Below the pieces are notes generated by a model, which worked only from the letters and a program-made list of their open reading frames with translations, had not been told where the DNA came from and did no database searches. Shown one piece after another: positions 25,914 through 35,385 of a stretch of 64,000 nt of DNA. The stretch lies in assembly GCF_013403985.1 (NCBI RefSeq), contig NZ_JABFDF010000004.1, positions 310,001 to 374,000 on the forward strand, given 5' to 3'. Source of the stretch: Winogradskyella ludwigii (GTDB lineage Bacteria; Bacteroidota; Bacteroidia; Flavobacteriales; Flavobacteriaceae). The position numbers and the translations under genes are program-made. Every line of letters begins with the position of its first letter. Position 1 is the first letter of the stretch.

Positions 25914-27413
25914 CTAAAAGAACCCTAATTTATTCTTATCATAAGAGATTAACATGTTTTTAGTTTGTCTGTAATGACTCATCATCATAAGGTGATTTTC
26001 TCTACCAAATCCAGATTTTTTATAACCACCAAATGGTGCATGTGCTGGATAAGCATGGTAGCAATTTACCCAAACACGACCTGCTTTTATAGCTCTTGGT
26101 ATTTGATATAACTGGTGTGCATCTCTCGTCCATACGCCTGCTCCAAGTCCATACATGGTATCATTAGCAATTTCTAAAGCTTCAGCTTCATCTTTAAATT
26201 TAGTCACACAAACGACTGGTCCAAAAATTTCTTCTTGAAAAACACGCATTTTGTTATGACCTTCTAATATGGTTGGCTTAATGTAGAATCCATTTGCTAA
26301 ATCTCCCTCTAATTTATTAGCCTCACCACCTGTTAATACTTTTGCTCCTTCATCTTTTCCAATTTTAAAATACGATTGAATCTTTTCATATTGATCATTA
26401 GACGCTTGCGCACCAACCTGCGTGTTTACATCATAAGGATTATCCTGAATAATTGCATTTGTTCTGGCTACTACGCGCTCCATAAAAGCATCATAAATAT
26501 CTTCTTGCACTAAAATTCTTGAAGGACAGGTACAAACCTCACCTTTATTAAAGGCAAATAAAACAGCACCTTCAATTGCTTTGTCTAAAAACGCATCATC
26601 TTCATCCATTACGCTATTAAAGAATATGTTTGGAGACTTCCCACCTAATTCCATTGTCACTGGGTTTAGATTTTTTGACGCGTATTGCATAATTAACTGT
26701 CCTGTAGTGGTTTCACCTGTAAAGGCTACTTTATCTATTTTAGAACTTGATGCTAATGGTTTTCCTGCTTCGGGACCAAAACCATGAACCACATTAAGTA
26801 CACCTGGAGGAAAAACATCAGCAATTTTTTCCATTAATAAAGTTGCAGACGATGGAGTTTGTTCTGCTGGTTTTAACACCACACAGTTTCCTGTTGCTAA
26901 AGCTGGAGGTAATTTCCATGACAACATTAATAAAGGAAAGTTCCATGGAATAATCTGACCAATTACACCTAGTGGCTCCTTAATGTTCATGGATAAGGTA
27001 TTCTGATCTAATTCTGTTGCGCTTCCTTCTTCTGCTCTAATGCATGCTGCAAAATAACGCCAATGATCTACTGCCAGTGGAATATCTGCATTCAGCGTTT
27101 CGCGGATTGGTTTTCCATTATCACAAGTTTCTACGATCGCAAACTCTTCTAAATTTGCTTCTATAATATCGGCTACTTTATTTAAAAGTGTAGCACGTTC
27201 TGTTGCTGATGTATTTCCCCAGGCTTCTTTAGCTGCATTTGCTGCTTCAACCGCATTTTCTACATCTTCTTTTTGTGATCTTGGATATTTTGCGATTACA
27301 CTTCCATCTATAGGAGATGTGTTTTCAAAATAATCTCCACCTACAGGTGGCACAAATTTTCCATTTATAAAATTGGAATACTTCTCTTTAAATTTTGGTT
27401 TAGAATAGCTCAT
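25914..27413 (-). CDS. NAD-dependent aldehyde dehydrogenase (AldB/ExaC-like)
   Basis: The 499-aa enzyme oxidises aldehydes, most likely acetaldehyde, to acids with NAD(P)+. Visible motifs are [34 protein letters not shown] (cofactor binding), the general base in [11 protein letters not shown], the catalytic cysteine in [13 protein letters not shown] (near residue 302) and [13 protein letters not shown]. The GEVCTCPSR form is typical of the AldB/ExaC group. It is divergent from an AraC-family regulator with paired direct repeats between them, and followed by DUF779. Acetate formed would feed acs and the glyoxylate shunt encoded nearby. Confidence 0.92.
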   Translation of the reverse strand: MSYSKPKFKEKYSNFINGKFVPPVGGDYFENTSPIDGSVIAKYPRSQKEDVENAVEAANAAKEAWGNTSATERATLLNKVADIIEANLEEFAIVETCDNGKPIRETLNADIPLAVDHWRYFAACIRAEEGSATELDQNTLSMNIKEPLGVIGQIIPWNFPLLMLSWKLPPALATGNCVVLKPAEQTPSSATLLMEKIADVFPPGVLNVVHGFGPEAGKPLASSSKIDKVAFTGETTTGQLIMQYASKNLNPVTMELGGKSPNIFFNSVMDEDDAFLDKAIEGAVLFAFNKGEVCTCPSRILVQEDIYDAFMERVVARTNAIIQDNPYDVNTQVGAQASNDQYEKIQSYFKIGKDEGAKVLTGGEANKLEGDLANGFYIKPTILEGHNKMRVFQEEIFGPVVCVTKFKDEAEALEIANDTMYGLGAGVWTRDAHQLYQIPRAIKAGRVWVNCYHAYPAHAPFGGYKKSGFGRENHLMMMSHYRQTKNMLISYDKNKLGFF

Positions 27414-27510
27414 ACCTTAATACGTTTTGTTGTTAATTATACATTTATTTAGTATAAAAATTATCTATACTTTAGTTTTGATAAAGTTATTTTATCATAT
27501 CTTAAATATC

Positions 27511-27542
27511 TTGAACATATCCGTTATAATTTTGAACATATC
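27511..27542 (+). promoter_or_regulatory. Paired direct repeats, candidate AraC-regulator binding site
   Basis: TTGAACATATC occurs at 27511-27521 and again at 27532-27542, identical over 11 bp and 21 bp apart (two helical turns), in the gap between the aldehyde dehydrogenase and the AraC-family gene. AraC/XylS proteins typically bind two such half-sites in tandem. Confidence 0.65.
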
Positions 27543-27585
27543 TCTTATTAACAATTTTTAAGACTTTTTTTTTGTAATATTGATA

Positions 27586-28503
27586 ATGAGCAACTTATTA
27601 GCGCGACATAAAAGCCATAGAAAACTAACTACTTTAGTAGAAAATAGGACGACCTATAATGCCGAATATGCCGAGCTTAATATTTATGAAACACATGCTA
27701 TGGCTGAGAAAGTGTCTTTAACTTTCGACTTTCCTATTATTGCGAGTATGCTCACTGGAAAAAAAGTAATGCACTTGGATGGTTTTGATTCTTTTGATTT
27801 CTTCCCTGGCGAATCTGTTGTAATGCCAACTAATAAAGAAATGATCATTGATTTCCCCATCGCCACAAAAAATAAGCCTACGCAATGTTTGGCATTAGGA
27901 ATTGATGCTTTTAAAATTTTAGAGGTTGTAGAAAAATTTAACCATAATGTAGCTATAGAAAATGAAAATAACACATGGGATTTAGACAAAACAACATCGC
28001 ACCTTATCAATAATATAGATGTCAATCACTTATTAGAGCGTTTAACCTACACCTTTACTAATAGTAATAAATCTAAAGATGTGTTATTAGATTTAATGAT
28101 TCAAGAGTTAATTGTAAGATTACTTCAAACCAAAGCCAAATCTCTTATTACTAATGACACTCATATTTTTAACGACACAAGAATAGGAACTGTTATTAAG
28201 TTTATTAAAGATAATTTAACCAATAAAGATATCTCAGTAGACCAATTGGCCAACAAGGCTCACATGAGTGCTTCTCACTTTCATAAACAGTTTAAAAATA
28301 CTTTAGGCATTTCACCTATTGACTATATTAATTCAGAAAAAATTAAATTTTCTAAGAAACTTATTAAATCTTCTCAAAATTTAAGAATGTCAGAAATAGC
28401 TTTTCAATCTGGTTTTAATAATACAAGTTACTTCAACAGACAATTCAAAAAAATGGAAATGATGACGCCTCAACAATTTAAAACATCAATAAACAAGCCT
28501 TAA
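27586..28503 (+). CDS. AraC-family transcriptional regulator of the aldehyde dehydrogenase operon
   Basis: The 305-aa protein has an AraC_N-type sensing domain (about residues 20-180, SLTFDFPIIASMLTGKKVMHL) and a C-terminal double helix-turn-helix (about 205-300). The latter includes ISVDQLANKAHMSASHFHKQFKNTLGISPIDYIN and MSEIAFQSGFNNTSYFNRQFKK, the standard AraC signature. The ATG at 27586 is preferred over an in-frame TTG at 27580. Divergent orientation and the direct repeats next to it suggest activation of the aldehyde dehydrogenase genes in response to an aldehyde or alcohol. Confidence 0.88.
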   Translation: MSNLLARHKSHRKLTTLVENRTTYNAEYAELNIYETHAMAEKVSLTFDFPIIASMLTGKKVMHLDGFDSFDFFPGESVVMPTNKEMIIDFPIATKNKPTQCLALGIDAFKILEVVEKFNHNVAIENENNTWDLDKTTSHLINNIDVNHLLERLTYTFTNSNKSKDVLLDLMIQELIVRLLQTKAKSLITNDTHIFNDTRIGTVIKFIKDNLTNKDISVDQLANKAHMSASHFHKQFKNTLGISPIDYINSEKIKFSKKLIKSSQNLRMSEIAFQSGFNNTSYFNRQFKKMEMMTPQQFKTSINKP

Positions 28504-28602
28504 ATCGCTATTGTTTTTATCCTATATTATTAATTATTAGACCCATTATTTTTTAATTATAACAATTGGTTAATTATATTAGCGTTCTATACGTCCCCAA
28601 AT

Positions 28603-30531
28603 ATGATTAAAAAACTACTTATTCTATCTTCTATTTTCTTGTTTATCACCATTACTTATGGTCAAAAAAAAATAGAACCTGATGCTTACGACATAGCCAA
28701 AGCAAAAAAACTTAAAGAACTATTTGACCACGATGAAGATGAAGTTGCTTTAGAGGAAAGCATCGATTACGTGTCTTTTGCTTTTGATAGCCGAAACGAA
28801 AAAGTAACAGTTAACCACGATGTTAAAGAGAAAATGATAAGCATGGTTAGTCGTGCCGATATTCAGAAATATTCATTTTATGATGGGCAATCTACAATTG
28901 AAGAATTCAATATCTTATATAAAAACAATAAAAATGCTGGATTCTATATTAAAGATGAAGCCTATAAAAGTGATGATTTATTTCATGTAGATTCTAGAGT
29001 AAAATTCACACATATAGATTTCCCTTTGCAAGGCTATCGTTATGGTACACATCTTTTAAAAACTTACAAAGACATAAAGTATTTTACAAAACTCTATTTC
29101 AATGATTCTTATCCCATTGCAAAAAAAGTGATTTCTGTCGAAATTCCAGATTGGCTTAATCTCGAATTAAAAGAATTAAATTTTGAAGGTTACGACATTA
29201 CAAAAACCATAAAACCTAATTCTAAAAATAAATCTAAAATTCATACCTACACGTTTAAAAATGCTCCTGCAATGCATAAGGTTTCTAATGCTCCAGGACC
29301 AACTTATGTGTATCCGCATTTATTAATTTTAGCGAAGTCTTACACTCAAAAAGGCGAAACAAAACCCATTTTTAATTCTACTCAAGACCTTTACAATTGG
29401 TATAAATCTTTAGTGAACAGCTTAGAAAATGATAATACCGATTTAAAATCTAAAGTTGCCGAATTAACTAAAGACACGAGCACAGATGAAGAAAAAATAA
29501 AGAATATCTATTATTGGGTACAAGACAATATTAGATATATCGCTTTTGAAGATGGCATTGCTGGTTTTAAACCCGACGAAGCCTCTAGTGTCTTTAACAA
29601 AAAATATGGAGACTGTAAAGGCATGGCAAACCTAACAAAGCAAATGTTAATAGAAGCCGGCTTTGATGCACGATTAACTTGGATTGGCACCAAACATATT
29701 GCTTATGATTATTCCACACCAAATTTATCGGTAGACAACCACATGATTTGTAGTTTATTTATAGACGATGAGGTAGTATTTTTAGATGGTACAGAAAAAT
29801 TTAATGCTTTTGGCGAATATGCAGATCGTATACAGGGCAAGCAAGTTTTAATTGAAGATAAGGAAGCGTTTATTCTAAAACACGTGCCAACAAGTGAAGC
29901 TGCCTTTAATAAAGAATACCATAATTACCAATTACATTTAGACAACGAAACGCTAATTGGAAATGTCACCAATGAATTTCATGGAGAAAGCAGGTCTGGA
30001 CTTCTATACTATTTCGATCAATTGAAAACAGATAAAAAAGATGAATTTTTAGAATCGTATTTAAGTCAGACTGATAGCAATAGAAAAGTTTCTAATATTG
30101 TAACTTCAGATTTATCTAATAGAGAATTGAGCGTTTCTATTGCTCATGATCTTACGGTAAAAAATGCGGTTTCAACTTTTGATAATTCCATTTACATTGA
30201 TCTCGATTTAAATAAAGAATTTAGTGGTTATGAATTAGAAGATCGTGATGTAGACTATATATTCAGCTCAAAAAAATATTTAGAATCTACTACAGAATTA
30301 AAAATACCAGAAGGTTATAACGTTACACATGTGCCAAATGACTTAGAGGTTTCAAGCGATAATTATGATTTATCGGTGAGTTTTAAAAATGAAAATAACA
30401 CCCTAATCTATAAAAAACGCTTCCAAATTAAAAATGCAAAAATAGAAACTAAAGATTTTGAAGAATGGAATTCATTTATAAAAGACCTTAACACTCTATA
30501 CCAAGAACAAATTATCCTGACTAAAAACTAA
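28603..30531 (+). CDS. Exported DUF3857/transglutaminase-like protein
   Basis: The 642-aa protein has a signal peptide (residues 1-20, ending TYGQ), a DUF3857 beta-sandwich (about 30-250), and a transglutaminase-like fold (about 290-420). The fold carries an apparently complete triad: Cys338 in KYGDCKGMANL, His in VDNHMICSLF and Asp in VFLDGTEKF. A C-terminal DUF2569/DUF3858-like beta domain follows. The substrate is unknown; such proteins are common periplasmic proteins of Bacteroidota. The next gene starts 3 bp later and encodes a paralogue lacking the triad, so the two probably act as a pair. Confidence 0.85.
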   Translation: MIKKLLILSSIFLFITITYGQKKIEPDAYDIAKAKKLKELFDHDEDEVALEESIDYVSFAFDSRNEKVTVNHDVKEKMISMVSRADIQKYSFYDGQSTIEEFNILYKNNKNAGFYIKDEAYKSDDLFHVDSRVKFTHIDFPLQGYRYGTHLLKTYKDIKYFTKLYFNDSYPIAKKVISVEIPDWLNLELKELNFEGYDITKTIKPNSKNKSKIHTYTFKNAPAMHKVSNAPGPTYVYPHLLILAKSYTQKGETKPIFNSTQDLYNWYKSLVNSLENDNTDLKSKVAELTKDTSTDEEKIKNIYYWVQDNIRYIAFEDGIAGFKPDEASSVFNKKYGDCKGMANLTKQMLIEAGFDARLTWIGTKHIAYDYSTPNLSVDNHMICSLFIDDEVVFLDGTEKFNAFGEYADRIQGKQVLIEDKEAFILKHVPTSEAAFNKEYHNYQLHLDNETLIGNVTNEFHGESRSGLLYYFDQLKTDKKDEFLESYLSQTDSNRKVSNIVTSDLSNRELSVSIAHDLTVKNAVSTFDNSIYIDLDLNKEFSGYELEDRDVDYIFSSKKYLESTTELKIPEGYNVTHVPNDLEVSSDNYDLSVSFKNENNTLIYKKRFQIKNAKIETKDFEEWNSFIKDLNTLYQEQIILTKN

Positions 30532-30534
30532 ACT

Positions 30535-32703
30535 ATGATAAGCAAAGGACTAACCGCTATTTTACTATTGTTTACTATTGCTATTTCTTCGCAATCTAAA
30601 GAAGAATTAGAAGCCAAAGAATTTTTCTGGGGCATTAACGACGCTTATAAAAATGTTACCGAAGTTCCTGAAAAATGGACCAATGAATCTGCTGTAATTT
30701 TATATAAAAACGAAAATTACGATTTCCATAAATTTGGCAAAAACGTTACGTACACAAGCTCTGTAAGGCAACGTATAAAATTATTGGATAAAGCTGCTGT
30801 GGAAGATTTCTCAGAATTTGCCTTTAAAAAACGCTTTAGATCAGACAAAGGCCGTTACACTTGGAGACAAAAAGGTAATAATTACATTGGAGTAAAAATT
30901 GTAAAACCAGACGGAAGTGAAATAGAAATTGATGTCGAGGAAGAATCTGTAGAAGTTGATGGAGAAACTAAAATTGCGATTGCTAATTTAGAAATCGGAG
31001 ATATTATAGATTATTATTTTTACCGACTAGAGCCTTTTAAAACCACCTACGCTTTTGGTTTCGACCCTGTGGAAACCTATTTAGGTGAAGAATATCCTGT
31101 TGTAGATTTTAAACTATTTTTTGAAACTGAAAATGATTTTTTTATCAATTTCAATTCCTACAACGGAGCACAAAAACTAACAGAAATACCAACAGAAAAA
31201 AGAAGTATTAGACGTTATGAATTGGTGGCTTCAGATATTGAAAAAATTACATCAACACGTTGGTCTTATCCATTATTAGAATTACCATCTTACAAGTTTC
31301 AAGTGTATTTTGCAAGATCAGGAAAATTTGAAGATAGAGCTTTGGCTTTTCTACCTGAAAAGGAAGATATTATTAAAACATCGGTTTCTAAAGACGAAGT
31401 TTTAGACCTTTATGACAACCGTTTTAAACCTGATGGCAATGTTGGAGATGTAAGACGTTTCTTTAAAAAGAAAACCTTTGCAAATGATACAGAAAAAGTA
31501 ACTGAAGCCTATTACTTTATGCGTCATTATTACTTAACGCGTTTTATTGAGGCTATGATTGTTAAGGATGCTGAAATTATGTACTATCCTTTTGAAAATT
31601 ATGGCGATGCTGTTTTTATTCAGAATCAAAAACAATTTGTGCGTCACTTTACTGAGTATTTAAAAAGCGAAAAAATCAAGTATGAAATCGTTGTGGCTAA
31701 AAAACGTTACGACGGCTCTATTGACGATTTACTTATAGAAAAAAACGTCAATGTGCTTATTAAAGTCGAAACTCCTACTCCGCTCTACGCTGAGTTATTT
31801 AGCATACACACTAACATTAACGCGTTTTCTCCATTAATTGAAGGTACAGATGTTTATTTACTATCGCCTACACGAAATAGAATTGATGTCATCACCAAAG
31901 GAAAATTACCTGTATCTACACATTTAGATAATGAAACTAAAAAAGATATCACAGTTAGCCTAAACGATGATTTTTCTGGAATGAGTTTAAGTGCTGTAAA
32001 CCGTTATAAAGGTCATGCTAAAAAAGACCAATTATACGATCGCTTAATGTTTACAGATTACGTTAACGAAGATTATGCAAAATATGAAACCGCATCCTTC
32101 ATTGAATTAATTAGACGTAAAAAAGATAAAATAAGATATAAAAAAGAGCTCGATGCTGTAGCCGAAAAAATTAAGGACAAGCAAAAAGAACGTTATGAAA
32201 ATAGCGCCAAAGTAGCTTTTCAGATTGAAGAGATTGAAGATTACACATATGAAATTAACGACACAGGACGTTATGATATAGAAGCCTATTTTACATTTAC
32301 AGAAGGTTTTACAATTAAAAATGATTTAATAAAAAAAGCAGGTCCTAATTATATTATTGAAATCGGAAAATTTATTGGAGGCCAAATAGATCTTGAAGAC
32401 AAAGAGCGTGAGCGTGATTCAAATATTTATACTGCTAATGCTAGAAGTTTTAATTACAATATTACATTCAATATTCCTGAAGGATACACTGTTGCTGGCT
32501 TAGACAAGTTGAATAAATCTGTAGATAATGAAACAGGAGCTTTTATTAGTTCTGCTAGTATTGAAGGCAATCAACTCATTATAACCACCTCTAAACAATA
32601 CAAGCATAATTTTGAACCCAACAGTAATTGGAGTAAAATGATGGCTTTTTTAGATGAAGCGAATCAGTTTACAAATGAAAAGATATTATTGAAGAAGCAG
32701 TAA
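30535..32703 (+). CDS. DUF3857 protein with a catalytically dead transglutaminase fold
   Basis: The 722-aa paralogue of the preceding protein has a short signal peptide (ending AISSQS), a DUF3857 domain (about 60-260) and a degenerate transglutaminase region. Where the active paralogue reads YGDC, this one reads YGDA (Ala359), and the His and Asp positions are replaced (YAELFSI, VYLLSP). A mixed beta C-terminal region follows. It follows the active gene by 3 bp, so co-expression is certain in practice. Role as substrate-binding or regulatory subunit of its partner is an inference. Confidence 0.82.
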   Translation: MISKGLTAILLLFTIAISSQSKEELEAKEFFWGINDAYKNVTEVPEKWTNESAVILYKNENYDFHKFGKNVTYTSSVRQRIKLLDKAAVEDFSEFAFKKRFRSDKGRYTWRQKGNNYIGVKIVKPDGSEIEIDVEEESVEVDGETKIAIANLEIGDIIDYYFYRLEPFKTTYAFGFDPVETYLGEEYPVVDFKLFFETENDFFINFNSYNGAQKLTEIPTEKRSIRRYELVASDIEKITSTRWSYPLLELPSYKFQVYFARSGKFEDRALAFLPEKEDIIKTSVSKDEVLDLYDNRFKPDGNVGDVRRFFKKKTFANDTEKVTEAYYFMRHYYLTRFIEAMIVKDAEIMYYPFENYGDAVFIQNQKQFVRHFTEYLKSEKIKYEIVVAKKRYDGSIDDLLIEKNVNVLIKVETPTPLYAELFSIHTNINAFSPLIEGTDVYLLSPTRNRIDVITKGKLPVSTHLDNETKKDITVSLNDDFSGMSLSAVNRYKGHAKKDQLYDRLMFTDYVNEDYAKYETASFIELIRRKKDKIRYKKELDAVAEKIKDKQKERYENSAKVAFQIEEIEDYTYEINDTGRYDIEAYFTFTEGFTIKNDLIKKAGPNYIIEIGKFIGGQIDLEDKERERDSNIYTANARSFNYNITFNIPEGYTVAGLDKLNKSVDNETGAFISSASIEGNQLIITTSKQYKHNFEPNSNWSKMMAFLDEANQFTNEKILLKKQ

Positions 32704-32721
32704 TTTTTCTTGAATATTAAT

Positions 32722-32767
32722 AAATAACCTCTTATAATTTATAGCAAATTGTAAGAGGTTATTTTTT
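32722..32767. terminator. Bidirectional intrinsic terminator
   Basis: AATAACCTCTTA and TAAGAGGTTATT form a long stem with outer A/T-runs. It separates the DUF3857 pair (plus) from the AGCS symporter (minus), whose stop codon it abuts. Confidence 0.88.
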
Positions 32768-34151
32768 ATTTATTGTTATCCTTTTTCAATTGCTCAGTAT
32801 AGCGTTTAAATTCTTTAATCACCTTAGGAGCAAGAATAATCGTCGCAAGCATCGTTGGGATTGCCATTAAAGCAAAAATACCATCAATGAGGTTAATCAT
32901 CATGCTAAGACTTGTTGTAGCTCCGATAAGAATACTTAAAATATAGAAATAGTTGTAGTAGTGTTTTTTATCTGCGCCAAATAGAAAAGACATACATTTT
33001 GTACCATAATACGAATACGAGAATAACGAGCTCATACTAAAAACGGCAATACAAACAAGCAGTAAATATTTCCCATAATTTGGCATCACATCTGCAAAGG
33101 CAGATGCTGTAAGACTCACTCCGTTATCTGATGTGGTTTCCCAAACTCCAGTCACTAAAATTGCCAAAGCCGTCATTGTACAAACAATTAATGTATCTAT
33201 TGCAGGCCCAAGCATAGCCACCAAACCTTCCCGAATTGGCTCGTCAGTTTTTGCAGCTCCATGCGCCATTGGTGCAGTACCAATTCCGGCTTCATTAGAA
33301 AATGCTCCACGCTTAATGCCATGAAGAATTAAAGCTCCTAAAACACCTCCCATAAATGTATCGCCTTCAGGATAATAATTGGCAGCGAAAGCATCTGTAA
33401 AAATAAGTTTTACATAGTACAACAATACATCGCTATGTGCCACAAGAATAATAATGACCAAAACAAAATATAAAGCCACCATACTTGGAACTAATCTTGA
33501 TGCGACATTACCAATTCGTTTAATACCACCTAAGATTACTAAAGCCGTAATACTGATTAACACCACACCAATAATTAAATTCGATTTTAACCCAACTTCT
33601 ACACCATTAGGTATTAATAAAATATCATTTAAAGCTTGTGTTAATTGGTTCACATTAAAAACAGGCAAAGCACCAATGAGTCCGCAAAGACTAAAAAACA
33701 CAGCCAAAGGTTTCCAAGATTTACCTAAACCTTCTGTAATAAAATACATTGGACCACCTTGAATTTCTCCTGCACTATCCTTACCTCTAAACATAATGGC
33801 CAAAGTAGATGTAAAGAATTTTGTAGACATACCAACCACAGCACTAATCCACATCCAAAACACAGCTCCTGGTCCACCAACAGATATCGCCACAGCAACA
33901 CCTGCAATATTCCCCATGCCAACGGTTGCAGACAACGCAGTGGTTAAGGCTTGAAAATGGGATATTTCACCAGGATCATTAGGATCGTCATATTTTCCTC
34001 TCAATACATTCAAGGCGTGCCCTAAATACCGAAACGGTAAAAACCTAGAACGTATTAATAAATATAAGCCGCCACCTATTAGTAAAATAAGCAAAGGCAA
34101 ACCCCAAGCTAAAGATGAAAAATCGCTGAGTAGTTGGTTGAGTTTCTCCAT
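32766..34151 (-). CDS. AGCS-family alanine/glycine:cation symporter
   Basis: The 461-aa inner membrane protein has about 10-11 transmembrane helices and the family signatures. These are GGPMYFITEG (residues about 134-143), ATVGMGNIAGVAVAISVGGPGAVFWMW and GIKRGAFSNEAGIGTAPMAHGAAKTDEPIREGLVAMLGP. Members import alanine or glycine with Na+ or H+. It is a single-gene unit; nothing nearby narrows the substrate. Confidence 0.92.
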   Translation of the reverse strand: MEKLNQLLSDFSSLAWGLPLLILLIGGGLYLLIRSRFLPFRYLGHALNVLRGKYDDPNDPGEISHFQALTTALSATVGMGNIAGVAVAISVGGPGAVFWMWISAVVGMSTKFFTSTLAIMFRGKDSAGEIQGGPMYFITEGLGKSWKPLAVFFSLCGLIGALPVFNVNQLTQALNDILLIPNGVEVGLKSNLIIGVVLISITALVILGGIKRIGNVASRLVPSMVALYFVLVIIILVAHSDVLLYYVKLIFTDAFAANYYPEGDTFMGGVLGALILHGIKRGAFSNEAGIGTAPMAHGAAKTDEPIREGLVAMLGPAIDTLIVCTMTALAILVTGVWETTSDNGVSLTASAFADVMPNYGKYLLLVCIAVFSMSSLFSYSYYGTKCMSFLFGADKKHYYNYFYILSILIGATTSLSMMINLIDGIFALMAIPTMLATIILAPKVIKEFKRYTEQLKKDNNK

Positions 34152-34284
34152 AGCTTATAAATGTAGTAAACCGTTTTAAGTTATAATGTAATGTTTATAA
34201 TTAATTTAAAAATGAAAATCTAAAGTCTTGATTTTGAGTTTCAAAATAACTAGATTCGCTTATCGCCTGAGATAAATCATTCAA

Positions 34285-34300
34285 AATGATACATATCATT
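34285..34300. promoter_or_regulatory. Short dyad between AGCS symporter and lipoprotein gene
   Basis: AATGATA-CA-TATCATT is a 7-2-7 inverted repeat, 44 bp before the lipoprotein ATG. Size and symmetry suit a regulator site; the regulator is not identifiable. Confidence 0.3.
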
Positions 34301-34343
34301 ACGGTGCCATTCATTTGAAAAAACCGTTCTTAAATCAAATTTC

Positions 34344-35096
34344 ATGACTTATTACAAATCTTTCCTATTAATGACAATATTGTCACTAACATTTATTTCT
34401 TGTGATTCAGATGATTCAAACGATTTAACTAATGAAAACTTGAAATTAATAAAAATTGATTCTTTTGATTCTGAAAACAACCTAACAGCAACAACAAACT
34501 ACATATACGACACCGAATTACAGCTGATTGCTCAAAGAGATGAAAATGGTAATGATATTTTTACCTATACATATGAAAACAATAGAATCACATCTATTGC
34601 AAGTAATGGTGGTGCTATAATAAATTACGTTTATCAGAATAGCTTAATTGTTTCAAGTTCAAGAACAATAAATGGTAATTTATCACCAAATACATTGGAG
34701 TATGAATATGATGGTTTGGATAGATTAATTAAAACCAAAATCTTTGTGAATGGGAATTTAAATTGCGAAATTAATCACACATTTGACAACCAAAATAATA
34801 TTGAATTATCTGTAAGTTCTTGTCTAGACGGTCCACCTAATCAAAATAGTTTTGAATATGACGAAATGAAAAACCCAAATTCCTTATATTTTAATTCAGA
34901 ATTACTTAAAGTTTTAGGCGTTGGAAAGAATAACACTATTGAAACCTATAATAATGATATGAATTTAACTTCATCAAGTTCTTATGAATACAATGAAAAT
35001 GGCTATCCGACTGTTTCCAATGTTACGTACACAATTTACAATACTTTTGGGTCTTCAGAATTAAGATTTGAATACACTTACGAAAATATTGATTAA
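34344..35096 (+). CDS. Lipoprotein with YD-repeat-like strands
   Basis: The 250-aa protein starts with a lipoprotein signal (SLTFISC, Cys at residue 20) followed by an Asp/Ser-rich tether (DSDDSNDL). The body consists of repeated short strands of the form YxYxxxxL/I (FTYTYENNRI, EYEYDGLDRLIKT, SYEYNENGYP, FEYTYENI), similar to RHS/YD repeats and to small lipoproteins common in flavobacteria. The protein is surface- or periplasm-anchored with unknown function. It is the last gene before inverted-repeat site A and may itself be an accessory cassette. Confidence 0.7.
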   Translation: MTYYKSFLLMTILSLTFISCDSDDSNDLTNENLKLIKIDSFDSENNLTATTNYIYDTELQLIAQRDENGNDIFTYTYENNRITSIASNGGAIINYVYQNSLIVSSSRTINGNLSPNTLEYEYDGLDRLIKTKIFVNGNLNCEINHTFDNQNNIELSVSSCLDGPPNQNSFEYDEMKNPNSLYFNSELLKVLGVGKNNTIETYNNDMNLTSSSSYEYNENGYPTVSNVTYTIYNTFGSSELRFEYTYENID

Positions 35097-35108
35097 TACA
35101 AATAAAAA

Positions 35109-35268
35109 CGTGTAGCAACACCATGTATAATTAATTGATTTGTTCTTCCCTACTTTCGAATATTTCTGCTGAATTTTCACAGGTTCACAAATGTTTGCTA
35201 ACTTATTTCCTAAACCACGCAACACCCGGGCACAGCGAACAGACGAAGTAAACCATTTACAAACACAT
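35109..35268 (+). repeat. Long inverted-repeat site A (attC-like family)
   Basis: The left arm contains GCAACACCATGTATAATTAA; the right part contains the conserved block TTTGCTAACTTA...AACCACGCAACA...AACCATTTACA (35194-35261). Sites B and C share this block, including the inner segment AGCGCAG/GAACAGACGAAG. The arms are weaker than in C and D, so this copy looks decayed. It is followed by a truncated lipoprotein leader. Confidence 0.65.
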
Positions 35269-35296
35269 TTTAATACCCAAAAACATTGAAAACTGA

Positions 35297-35377
35297 ATGA
35301 AATTAAAGAATGTAAATTTGAAATTATCCTTTTTTGGAATATTAGTTTTAATGTTTTTGGAGTCTTGTAATAAATGA
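35297..35377 (+). pseudogene. Lipoprotein leader fragment (26 codons)
   Basis: The frame encodes a typical lipoprotein signal (basic start MKLKNVNLK, hydrophobic core, MFLESC lipobox) but stops two codons after the cysteine (CNK-stop). A mature domain is absent. It is probably the 5' remnant of a lipoprotein gene between site A and the convergent mdaB-like gene. A tiny lipopeptide is the alternative. Confidence 0.5.
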
Positions 35378-35385
35378 ACAAAATT

